A stretch of 21,557 bases of DNA from Prosthecobacter debontii (GTDB lineage Bacteria > Verrucomicrobiota > Verrucomicrobiia > Verrucomicrobiales > Akkermansiaceae): the NCBI GenBank assembly GCA_945885485.1, contig CAMCYT010000014.1:1-21557 (forward strand). Direction: 5' to 3'. Below, in pieces: positions 1 to 6,703 of this stretch. Within the stretch, counting starts at the first letter, position 1. Each line of letters starts with the position of its first letter. The notes beneath the pieces are model-generated. The model ran no database searches. It had not been told where the DNA came from and worked only from the letters and a program-made list of their open reading frames with translations. Position numbers and translations under genes: made by a program.

Positions 1-815
1 TCCCATGAGTTCACTGTGGCATCACCCGGGCGCTTCATCCACGGATACCTCACCAAAAATTCGGGCTCCGATTTTCCCGCAGATACCATCACCTTGAATT
101 GTACTGGCCGACTCAACACAAACTCACTGAAACTCAGATTCGGGTTTTCCCGATGCGCTAAAAAGAAACTCGCGACATCAACCCCTGCGATATTAATCCC
201 ATTGAAGTTTCCGTGATAATTTGGGCTAGCGAAATTCTGCTTGTGCCAATCCTCGAAGTTCAAGCTCACCATAAAACCCAACTCCAAATGCAAATGAGCT
301 CGCGTCCGATTGATCCCCGCACCCGTATAACCCATTCGTCCAAGCACAGAACCCGCTTTGACAGTATCATCCACTTTTACCGTGATTTCTGCCAAATGCG
401 CATAGAGAGAGTAAACTTTCGATTGCTCCAAATCATGCTCAACAACCACATATCGACCGTAATTGCTTCGGCCCGCGATCTGACTTACGTGCACCACTTT
501 TCCTCCGGTAATACTAATCACCAAATCCAATGGATTGCCCGCTTTATCACGCTTGATAGGAGCAATGTCGATCCCTTCATGAAACTTGGTCAGCAAGACA
601 TCTCCGTTCACCCGGACAGGTGTGCGCACTAATCCAAACGAACCTCCCTCCCAGGCTTTAGTCACCTCTCCCTCGAAGGTTCGATCCACATACATGTAAA
701 ACCGATCAAGCTCACCACGGAAGAGATGATCATTTTCAGTCGGTAAAACCAACTCAATAGCCTCAGCCTTTAGATTTGCGATCGCAACCAACAATACAAC
801 GATACTCCATTTCAT
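1..815 (-). CDS. M23-family (LytM-type) metallopeptidase, 3' end cut by window
   Basis: The minus frame is open from an ATG at 815 to the window edge without a stop, giving at least 271 residues. The first 18 residues form a short Sec signal (MKWSIVVLLVAIANLKAEA), so the protein is exported. The M23 zinc site is complete: His79 and Asp83 in FHEGID, His140 in YAHL, and the HLH motif at 174-176. The GGKV and GYTGAG segments of the fold are also present. M23 enzymes cut peptide cross-links of peptidoglycan; some act only as binding scaffolds, but the intact ligands suggest an active enzyme. About 90 residues follow the catalytic core before the sequence is lost, so a C-terminal extension exists. 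It starts 11 bases after the stop of the SecD-like gene and is probably cotranscribed with it. The family is clear; the substrate is not known. Confidence 0.9.
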   Translation of the reverse strand, partial: MKWSIVVLLVAIANLKAEAIELVLPTENDHLFRGELDRFYMYVDRTFEGEVTKAWEGGSFGLVRTPVRVNGDVLLTKFHEGIDIAPIKRDKAGNPLDLVISITGGKVVHVSQIAGRSNYGRYVVVEHDLEQSKVYSLYAHLAEITVKVDDTVKAGSVLGRMGYTGAGINRTRAHLHLELGFMVSLNFEDWHKQNFASPNYHGNFNGINIAGVDVASFFLAHRENPNLSFSEFVLSRPVQFKVMVSAGKSEPEFLVRYPWMKRPGDATVNSW

Positions 816-826
816 ATGAGATAATC

Positions 827-1300
827 TTATTTCTTCTCCTCACCTATACGCGGCATTGTCTTATCTAATTCACGAATTTCATCTAATGTGAGACCTTTCC
901 AAACGACGATGACCCTATCGTTTACAGGTTGATCAATCATGACACCATCCACTACGCGCCCAAACGCCTGACAAACCAACAGCTTTCCTTGGTTTGCTGT
1001 AGTAACAGCAGTCAGGCGTTTTCCTGCACTCTCCTTCAATTGAATCAGAATTCCATAAGTCGTTTGGTCATCCGATGGAAAGGGATTGAATGCGACAAAA
1101 TCTTTGGATGAAATTTCAGGCATCCGGCGGAAATATCTCTCTTTCCCCAGCATCTCATACTTTAAAATCATTTTAGGATTATCACTCGCTTCCGTCTCAG
1201 TATGAAATGATACCTGAGCGATCTTCTTATCTCCACCCGCCGATACGAATGTCGTTAACGAGAATAGAAAGACGAATAACCATCGAGTTGAATTCTTCAT
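827..1300 (-). CDS. Secreted SecD-head-domain-like protein, unknown function
   Basis: 157 residues from the ATG at 1300. An in-frame TTG lies 13 codons upstream, but the ATG puts the signal peptide (MKNSTRWLFVFLFSLTTFVSA) right at the N terminus. The mature part, with YGILIQLKESAGKRL, then a TTANQGK stretch and a DGVMIDQPV segment, resembles the periplasmic head (P1) domain of SecD, in which a LxAxTxxNxGK region precedes a VxxAPVIxxPI region. No SecD membrane segments are present, so it is not a translocase subunit by itself. This is a weak, pattern-based match with a conserved hypothetical family. It sits 11 bases upstream of the M23 peptidase, which suggests a shared role at the cell wall. 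No Shine-Dalgarno sequence is visible. Confidence 0.65.
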   Translation of the reverse strand: MKNSTRWLFVFLFSLTTFVSAGGDKKIAQVSFHTETEASDNPKMILKYEMLGKERYFRRMPEISSKDFVAFNPFPSDDQTTYGILIQLKESAGKRLTAVTTANQGKLLVCQAFGRVVDGVMIDQPVNDRVIVVWKGLTLDEIRELDKTMPRIGEEKK

Positions 1301-1386
1301 GCACAGGATCAAACCACATAAATTCACCCATGAAAACAAAATGGGAGATTAATTTTCTGACTTACATATCCCTCAAAACGTGAAAA

Positions 1387-1412
1387 GGCGGAAGACCCTG
1401 TGATCTTCCGCC
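1387..1412 (-). terminator. Rho-independent terminator of the BlaI-H1 gene
   Basis: A perfect 9-bp stem (GGCGGAAGA / TCTTCCGCC) encloses an 8-base loop. Read on the minus strand it is followed by TTTTCACGTTTT. It lies about 75 bases after the stop of the BlaI-H1 gene and ahead of the SecD-like gene, so the repressor is probably its own transcription unit. Confidence 0.75.
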
Positions 1413-1486
1413 GTTTACATATTTCATAACCGCTTAAGCAGATGAATCCCTCGCTAGAGAAATATCAAACTGTCAGCGGTGTTTGA

Positions 1487-2221
1487 TTACTTCTTCTTAG
1501 CTGCTTTTTTGGCGGCTTTCTTAGCTGGAGCTTTTTTGGCTGGTGCCTTTTTAGCTACGGCTTTTTTAGCTGGTGCTTTTTTAGCTGCTGCCTTTTTAGC
1601 CGGAGCTTTTTTGGCAACTACTTTTTTAGCTGGAGCTTTTTTAGCTGCTTTCTTAGCGCTTTTTGCTACTTTTTTAGCGGCTTTCTTAGGAGCTGCCTTT
1701 TTAGCTGCTTTCTTAGGAGCTGCTTTTTTAGGAGCGGCTTTCTTTACTGCTGCTTTTTTGGCGGCTTTCTTAGGAGCTGCTTTTTTGACTGCGGCTTTTT
1801 TAGGAGCTGCTTTTTTTACTGCTTTCTTTGCTGTTTTTTTCGCTGGCATAGTTTTATGTCGTTTGAGTTCGCGTTCGATGTTTGTTTTCTCTTCCGGTGT
1901 TAATGAACCGAGGGAGAGGGTAGCGAGAACGGCCTCACCGAGGCGTCCTCCAAAAGCATTTGTTACAAAATCATCTGTCGCGCGACGCACGATGATTTCT
2001 TGTGAATACGCCGACTCATAAACATGAGCCCTTCCGGAGCGGATCCTTCTTACCAGTTTTTTTCTCTCTAAGCTTTGCATGACAGAGAGCACCGTGGTGT
2101 AGGCTCTTTCTCTTCCGTCAGGCAGCGACTCATGTACTGAACTTACCGTAGATGGTCCTTCATGCCACAGCACCGAGAGCGCTTGCAGTTCAAGATTTGA
2201 AGGATGTGTAGGTTTGTTCAT
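1487..2221 (-). CDS. BlaI/MecI-type repressor fused to a histone H1-like Lys/Ala/Pro tail
   Basis: 244 residues. Residues 7-122 match the BlaI/MecI/CopY winged-helix family: LELQALSVLWHEGPSTV (first helix and wing region), RAYTTVLSVMQSLERKKLV (recognition helix), GRAHVYE (wing) and the FGGRLGEAVL dimerisation segment. From residue 125 the protein changes abruptly into a 120-residue tail of almost only Lys, Ala, Pro and Val with no acidic residue, as in eukaryotic H1 C-termini and bacterial H1-like proteins. BlaI alone is about 120-130 residues, so the tail is an addition. It should bind DNA without sequence preference and could compact or bridge it. Met125 starts an MPAKK sequence like free H1-like proteins, so an internal start giving a separate tail protein is possible, though no ribosome site is seen. 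The ATG at 2221 has AAGGA about 11 bases upstream. No BlaR1-type sensor lies in the window. Confidence 0.88.
   Translation of the reverse strand: MNKPTHPSNLELQALSVLWHEGPSTVSSVHESLPDGRERAYTTVLSVMQSLERKKLVRRIRSGRAHVYESAYSQEIIVRRATDDFVTNAFGGRLGEAVLATLSLGSLTPEEKTNIERELKRHKTMPAKKTAKKAVKKAAPKKAAVKKAAPKKAAKKAAVKKAAPKKAAPKKAAKKAAPKKAAKKVAKSAKKAAKKAPAKKVVAKKAPAKKAAAKKAPAKKAVAKKAPAKKAPAKKAAKKAAKKK
1490..1849 (-). repeat. Lys/Ala/Pro-coding repeat tract (H1-like tail)
   Basis: This tract codes the last 120 residues of the BlaI-H1 protein. The first half is built from KKAAPKKAA and KKAAVKKAA units. The second half is a more regular five-residue APAKK/AVAKK array. Many lysine pairs are AAAAAA runs, which makes the DNA prone to slippage and to changes in copy number. 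The opposite strand is open too, but that reading is just repeated Leu/Ala/Phe and is a shadow. Confidence 0.9.
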
Positions 2222-2248
2222 CAGGATTCGTTTCCTTAGATTGATACG

Positions 2249-2277
2249 ATAAAACTAGTATTACGGATATCCGTCAA
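2249..2277 (-). promoter_or_regulatory. Likely promoter and operator of the BlaI-H1 gene
   Basis: On the minus strand TTGACG (2277-2272) and TTTTAT (2254-2249) are 17 bases apart, a plausible -35/-10 pair. A perfect 12-bp palindrome ACGGATATCCGT (2263-2274) overlaps the -35 box, where a dimeric repressor would block its own promoter. That the palindrome is the BlaI operator is inference. Confidence 0.5.
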
Positions 2278-2279
2278 GT

Positions 2280-2362
2280 TAATTTCTACAAACTTTTAAG
2301 AAAAGTTTAGAAATAATTTTTCCCCTTTTTTCGCCTACGGCAGGTGTAGTAATTTCTACAAA
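2280..2362. repeat. Duplicated 13-bp motif and hairpin upstream of the BlaI-H1 promoter
   Basis: TAATTTCTACAAA occurs at 2280-2292 and again at 2350-2362, exactly 70 bases apart. The distal copy is part of an inverted pair TGTAG-N6-CTACA (2345-2360). Known BlaI/MecI operators also use TACA/TGTA half-sites, in another arrangement. Between them is an AT-rich hairpin, AAACTTTT AAG AAAAGTTT (2290-2308). The proximal copy lies directly upstream of the -35 box. Confidence 0.5.
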
Positions 2363-2369
2363 TCGTAAA

Positions 2370-3326
2370 TCACTCTTCGCGCATCTCGGGACGCTTGATC
2401 TCCGGATTCAATTTATCTAACAGACCCCAGAACTCCTCATTGCCTGGATGGCCGTTGTAAACAACCTTGCCCTCTGAATCTAACAGAACAACGGTTGGAA
2501 CGGTTTGAACTTTCAACTGCGTACTGAGCGGCAACTTCTCAGCATCGAGCATCCAATGCCCTGTAATGCTTTTCCCTGTAGCTACAAGCATTGCCTTAGC
2601 AGCCGCATTCACTTTCTCGGATGCTTCAGGCAACAGGGATGCAACGCCGATTTCGTTTTTCGTCAATAGTTCAGAAGTGATCAAAAAGTCAGCGAGGGTT
2701 GCTTCACATTCAGGACTCCAGGGAGACCAGAAGTGCAGCATCGTTCCTTTTTTATCAGCCATGATGGTTTCAAGACTGGTGGATTCTGCATTCAGTGTGT
2801 TGAGATATTTTCGCTGCTTATCGAGCTCCACTTCCTTCATAGCATCCATCAGACGGAGTCGTTGAATGTGTGGTGCGAAGGCCGCCCCCTGACTCGGACT
2901 CAGCCAAAATGCCTCGGTGATGTGTTTCTTGAATGCCTGCTTTTCGCCTTTTTGTAACGCTGCGATCGCCCGCGCGTATTCGACGATCGCATGCCAATCA
3001 TCCTCGCTCCCGAATATCTGTGAATCAGACAATTTGAAATTTTCACCCTGCTTCACCAGTTCAGGGAGCATCTTTGCGATCTCTGCATCTTCCGCGCGAT
3101 CGATGTGAAACAGGAATTTGGATTCGAGTATCGCTTGTTCCGGAACTCCGAGTTTGCGTGCGCTAAGAATCGCCTTCTCTAATGCCTCCGTAGATTCCCT
3201 TTCGGAAAACAACTGCTCCATCGCATCTTCTTTTGGCGTCATCTTAGGCGCATCTGCTGCTTCCTCCTGAGCCGAGAGCAGCGATGCGATTGAAATGAAA
3301 ACACCAAATGCGAAATTCAGACGCAT
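2370..3326 (-). CDS. Exported thioredoxin-fold protein with an SxxC active site
   Basis: 318 residues with a signal peptide (about 1-19, cleavage after LLSA). Residues 30-180 are a helical region, possibly helical-repeat-like, rich in Glu, Lys and Ala. Residues 185-308 are a TlpA/thioredoxin-like domain with the family's FW..W motif and the cis-proline at TVPT (Pro277). Where the family has WCxxC the sequence reads WSPEC (Ser204, Cys207), so the first nucleophilic Cys is missing and normal disulfide exchange is unlikely. It may work as a monothiol protein or a binding module. It begins 4 bases after the LysM lipoprotein gene and is almost surely cotranscribed with it. Fold call is good; function is unknown. 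Confidence 0.8.
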   Translation of the reverse strand: MRLNFAFGVFISIASLLSAQEEAADAPKMTPKEDAMEQLFSERESTEALEKAILSARKLGVPEQAILESKFLFHIDRAEDAEIAKMLPELVKQGENFKLSDSQIFGSEDDWHAIVEYARAIAALQKGEKQAFKKHITEAFWLSPSQGAAFAPHIQRLRLMDAMKEVELDKQRKYLNTLNAESTSLETIMADKKGTMLHFWSPWSPECEATLADFLITSELLTKNEIGVASLLPEASEKVNAAAKAMLVATGKSITGHWMLDAEKLPLSTQLKVQTVPTVVLLDSEGKVVYNGHPGNEEFWGLLDKLNPEIKRPEMREE

Positions 3327-3330
3327 CAGC

Positions 3331-3720
3331 TTATTTTGCAGGAATAGTTAGCTTGGCTCCCAATACGATGGAATCACGAGTTAAGCCGTTTGCCGATTTG
3401 ATGGATGCAGCTGGCACTCCGTATTGTTTACTCAAACCCCAAAGGGTATCACCGCGGACAACGGTGTGAACTTTGTTTGAAGGTGGTGTATAGACTGGTG
3501 CAGTAACCTCAGGTGTGGCGACGGCGGTATCTTCGTATGCTGCCGGCGCATCGTAGGCAGGATTTACGCTACTTGGGCCGATAGGCGAGCCAGCCTCATC
3601 CACATAGTCTGGTGCGGAATATGGATTTGCGACATCATATCCGTCTCCGCCAGTCTTCGGAGCGCAAGAAACGGCGAGAGAAGTGAGAGCTGCAATGGAA
3701 AGATAGCGTGTGATTTTCAT
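3331..3720 (-). CDS. LysM-domain lipoprotein
   Basis: 129 residues. The N terminus has a basic start, a hydrophobic stretch and a lipobox-like LAVSC with Cys19, so it is probably lipid-anchored. Residues 20-80 are a Pro/Ala/Tyr-rich linker. Residues 84-128 form one LysM domain: VHTVVRGDTLWGLSKQYGV, the ASIKSANGL turn, and a GAKLTIP ending. LysM binds N-acetylglucosamine in peptidoglycan, so the protein likely sits between membrane and wall. It is the first gene of a pair with the thioredoxin-fold protein 4 bases downstream; 70 bases separate it from tatD upstream. The start ATG lacks a Shine-Dalgarno sequence. Confidence 0.88.
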   Translation of the reverse strand: MKITRYLSIAALTSLAVSCAPKTGGDGYDVANPYSAPDYVDEAGSPIGPSSVNPAYDAPAAYEDTAVATPEVTAPVYTPPSNKVHTVVRGDTLWGLSKQYGVPAASIKSANGLTRDSIVLGAKLTIPAK

Positions 3721-3790
3721 AGTTGAAGGAGTTGAGTGAAAAAATGTGACTTCGGTTTAACAAAAGAATGAACGATTACCAGCGCACATT

Positions 3791-4606
3791 TCATTCATCT
3801 AAATCTGATTTCCATCGAAAAAAATCATTCGCCGTCTGTTCGGTATGCGCAGCCAATTCAGCCAGTGACTCCCCCCTCAAAGCAGTAATCGCTTCTGCGA
3901 TGTATGAAGTATAGCCTGGCTCATTTTGTTTTCCACGCATCGGCTCGGGCGAAAGATAGGGCGAATCGGTTTCCAACATGAAACATCCGGCGGGACATCG
4001 AGCCACCGTGTCCTTGACGAGATCAGATTTTTTAAAGGTCGCCACACCACCAAAAGAAACCAAACCGCCTGCCGCAACCACCTGTTCCGCCAGATCCCAA
4101 GATGAAATGAAACAATGGAAAACCGCCCGCACCCGATCCGAATATTTTCGGTATATAAATAGCGAGTCCTCAAAAGACTGCGAACCTTCCAGGTCTCTTG
4201 TGTGAATGACCACATTCAATCCCGATCTCGCCGCAAGTTCAAAATGCTGGTTGAGAAGTTCCCTCTGCTTGGATCTGAAATCCGCTACGGTCCATCCATC
4301 TGGTGCTGGGTGATAATAATCCAGACCAGTTTCCCCTATCGCACATACTCTCGGATCACCGACATACTCGGAAAGTTTCTCAATCACATCATCTGGAGCG
4401 TGGTGCACGTCGCAGGGATGAATTCCAATCGCTGCGGATACGCCAGCATGCTTCGCGATTTCGAGATTTTTCGGAATGTCATCCAACGATGTCGCCAAGG
4501 TGACCATGCGATGCACCCCGGCTGAGTTTGCCCGCGCAATCAACGAACTGATATCTTGATCTGCGTATCGATGCGAGGCCAGGTGGCAATGAGAGTCGGT
4601 AATCAT
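3791..4606 (-). CDS. tatD: TatD-family metal-dependent hydrolase
   Basis: 271 residues, normal for the TatD family of TIM-barrel hydrolases (3'-5' DNA exonuclease or related activity). The metal ligands are visible: His6 and His8 in DSHCH, Glu92 in GETGLDYY, His135 in VIHTRD, His164 in FHCF and Asp214 in ETDSPYL. The C terminus holds the NEPGY signature that follows the active site. Its ATG overlaps the trpF stop as ATGA, so it is likely translated by coupling with trpF; their roles are unrelated, which suggests a convenience operon. The exact paralogue (TatD, YcfH or YjjV type) cannot be decided here. Confidence 0.93.
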   Translation of the reverse strand: MITDSHCHLASHRYADQDISSLIARANSAGVHRMVTLATSLDDIPKNLEIAKHAGVSAAIGIHPCDVHHAPDDVIEKLSEYVGDPRVCAIGETGLDYYHPAPDGWTVADFRSKQRELLNQHFELAARSGLNVVIHTRDLEGSQSFEDSLFIYRKYSDRVRAVFHCFISSWDLAEQVVAAGGLVSFGGVATFKKSDLVKDTVARCPAGCFMLETDSPYLSPEPMRGKQNEPGYTSYIAEAITALRGESLAELAAHTEQTANDFFRWKSDLDE

Positions 4607-5253
4607 AAAACTCGACGGCAGGCATCCAACAATTGCTGAACCTTGGTGAAATCTTTAACACCGGGTGAAACCTCAGCGCCTGACGCGATATCGAGTGCCG
4701 CGGGCCTCACTTGAGAAATCGCCATCGCAGCATTCTGCGGAGTGATTCCACCAGCAAGGATCACAGCTGTATTCGGAAAGCATTTTTTAAAATCCAGCGC
4801 CAAGCTCCAGTCGAACGTTTCTCCTGTTCCACCAAAAACAATCGGCGCATGTGCATCGAGTAACATGGCATCCACATCAAACTCTCCAGCTCTCTCGATA
4901 TCCGCTGATGTTTTCACACCGATAGCTTTAATGACTTTAATTCCCTCATTTAAAAAAATCACTGTGGATTCAGGATCTTCATCTCCATGCAGTTGGACCA
5001 CATCGATCATTCCCTCGGAAATCAGTCGTAAAGGTAAATCGGCCGACTGATTGACAAACACACCCACCCGTAAAATCTTGCCTTCAAGATCTTTCAACCA
5101 TGCCGCGTCCTTCGGATTCAAATACCGCTTCGAATTAGGCCAGAAATTGAATCCCAGAGCATCCACTCCAATCTCAATCAACCTGACGGCATCGGATTCA
5201 GCCCGGACACCACAGATTTTAAGTGAAGTTTGGTCTTTTGAGAAGAAATCCAT
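4603..5253 (-). CDS. trpF: Phosphoribosylanthranilate isomerase
   Basis: 216 residues. TrpF catalyses the Amadori rearrangement of phosphoribosylanthranilate in tryptophan synthesis. All hallmarks are present: LKICGVR with catalytic Cys14, GFNFWPNSKR, VQLHGDE, catalytic Asp133 in LLDAH, the phosphate-binding GGTGETFDW, LAGGITPQNA, and an SGAEVSPGVKD end. It is a monofunctional enzyme, not fused to TrpC, and no other trp gene is in the window. It is the first gene of a unit with tatD (4-base overlap). A dyad lies in the divergent gap upstream, toward the aminopeptidase gene. Confidence 0.95.
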   Translation of the reverse strand: MDFFSKDQTSLKICGVRAESDAVRLIEIGVDALGFNFWPNSKRYLNPKDAAWLKDLEGKILRVGVFVNQSADLPLRLISEGMIDVVQLHGDEDPESTVIFLNEGIKVIKAIGVKTSADIERAGEFDVDAMLLDAHAPIVFGGTGETFDWSLALDFKKCFPNTAVILAGGITPQNAAMAISQVRPAALDIASGAEVSPGVKDFTKVQQLLDACRRVL

Positions 5254-5288
5254 AAGTTGCTACACAAGAGCGTGTTCACAGCATAAAA

Positions 5289-5318
5289 GGTTTTGCAAGT
5301 GGTCACACAGGCAAAACC
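5289..5318. promoter_or_regulatory. 30-bp dyad between divergent trpF and aminopeptidase genes
   Basis: GGTTTTGC (5289-5296) and GCAAAACC (5311-5318) are a perfect 8-bp inverted repeat around 14 bases. The gap between the two genes is about 150 bases, so this may be a shared operator. No T-run follows on either strand, which speaks against a terminator. No regulator can be named. Confidence 0.4.
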
Positions 5319-5402
5319 AAACTTAATTTCTTCATTAGATACTCAAGCAAGCCTCGACACGTGGCGGTTCCTCCATTTCGATTTACTTGTCATTCTTCCA
5401 AT

Positions 5403-6692
5403 ATGCGCTCTCAATCACCCACTTCTGCTCTCTTTGAATTAAACCGCAGTCGGCTTGTCTTACTCTTGCCCAAAAATACCATCGCTGTCATTCACTCAAA
5501 CGAGATCTATTCCAGCAACGCCGACGCCACCCTACCCTTCAAACAAAACAGTGATCTGTTTTACCTTACCGGCATCGCTCAGGAAGAAACCATTCTTTTC
5601 CTCTATCCCGGTGCGAAAAATGAACGGAACCGTGAAATTCTATTCATCCGTGAATCCAACGAAACTCTTGCAATCTGGGAAGGAGCTAAGCTAACCAAAC
5701 AACAAGCAACGGCGCTAAGCGGAATTCAACACGTCGAGTTCGTCCAAAACTTCGATAATCTTTTTAACCAGTTAGCCTTGCAGGTGGATTCCCTATTCCT
5801 CTCCACCAACGAACATCCCCGTTGCTCAGTATTTACTGAAACTCGTAACAGCCGCTTCATCTCCGATTGCCAACAAAAGTTTCCCCTGCACCATTACGGA
5901 CGACTCACCCCACTTCTCCAAAAACTCCGCATTTTAAAATCCGATGAAGAAATCTCTCTCACTCTAAAAGCTTGTGATATCACCGAAGCTGGATTCCGAC
6001 GGATTTTACAATTCGTCAAACCTGGAGTCGGCGAATGGGAAGTGGAAGCAGAGTTCATCCACGAGTTCGTCAAATCCGGCTCTCGTGGATTTGCATACAC
6101 ACCCATCATTGCCGGTGGAGCGAGTGCCTGCGTTCTTCACTACATCGAAAATGACAAAGTCCTCAACGACGGCGAGATGTTGCTGCTTGATGTGGCATGT
6201 GAATACGCCGGCTGGAACGCGGACATGACACGCACCATTCCTATCAACGGAAAATTCACACCGCGCCAACGCCAAGTCTACGAAGCAGTGCTGCGTATCA
6301 TGAAATTTTCTAACAGTATTCTTCGTCCAGGTACCCTTCTTCAAGACTACCAAAAAAAAGTTGTCGCCAATATTGAGGAGGAACTCATCGGTCTAGGACT
6401 TTTCACCGCTGCCGAAGCAGCCGCACAAGATGAAAATAAACCCCTTGTTGGTAAATATTTCATGCACGGCGTCAGCCACCATCTCGGCCTCGATGTGCAT
6501 GACGTATCTCCTCCCTTTGAGGAGGTCGCTCCAGGCATGCTTTTCACCATCGAACCCGGCATCTATATCCGTGAGGAAAACCTCGGCGTGCGTCTCGAAA
6601 ATGATTTCCTCATCGGAGAACATGAAAACATGGATCTCATGGCGTCCATCCCCATCGAACCGGATGACATCGAACGCCTAATGAATTCATAA
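5403..6692 (+). CDS. pepP: Xaa-Pro aminopeptidase (M24B)
   Basis: 429 residues from the ATG at 5403. A GTG 14 codons upstream is possible but adds an atypical leader, whereas the ATG places the family's N-terminal FxxxRxRL-like segment correctly. The enzyme removes N-terminal residues that precede proline. The N-terminal domain (about 1-170) has the NSDLFYLTGI segment typical of PepP. The C-terminal pita-bread domain keeps all five metal ligands: Asp263, Asp274, His359 in HGVSHHLGLDVHD, Glu384 in TIEPGIY and Glu399 in RLEND. No signal peptide is seen, so it is cytoplasmic. The cation transporter gene follows after 11 bases, likely in the same transcript. Confidence 0.93.
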   Translation: MRSQSPTSALFELNRSRLVLLLPKNTIAVIHSNEIYSSNADATLPFKQNSDLFYLTGIAQEETILFLYPGAKNERNREILFIRESNETLAIWEGAKLTKQQATALSGIQHVEFVQNFDNLFNQLALQVDSLFLSTNEHPRCSVFTETRNSRFISDCQQKFPLHHYGRLTPLLQKLRILKSDEEISLTLKACDITEAGFRRILQFVKPGVGEWEVEAEFIHEFVKSGSRGFAYTPIIAGGASACVLHYIENDKVLNDGEMLLLDVACEYAGWNADMTRTIPINGKFTPRQRQVYEAVLRIMKFSNSILRPGTLLQDYQKKVVANIEEELIGLGLFTAAEAAAQDENKPLVGKYFMHGVSHHLGLDVHDVSPPFEEVAPGMLFTIEPGIYIREENLGVRLENDFLIGEHENMDLMASIPIEPDDIERLMNS

Positions 6693-6703
6693 ATTCCACC
6701 ACA

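Noticed and set aside
213..632. 139-codon open frame on the plus strand
   Set aside because: It lies antisense to the M23 peptidase, whose zinc motifs are plain; the plus-strand product has no recognisable feature.
1490..1849. Tandem repeats as a possible CRISPR array
   Set aside because: Units are short, in-frame Lys/Ala codons without spacers, inside a gene.
1479..2021. Open plus-strand frame coding a Leu/Ala/Phe-rich protein like a membrane repeat protein
   Set aside because: It is the antisense reading of the Lys/Ala repeat of the BlaI-H1 gene; the repeat of codons explains both the open frame and the hydrophobic pattern.
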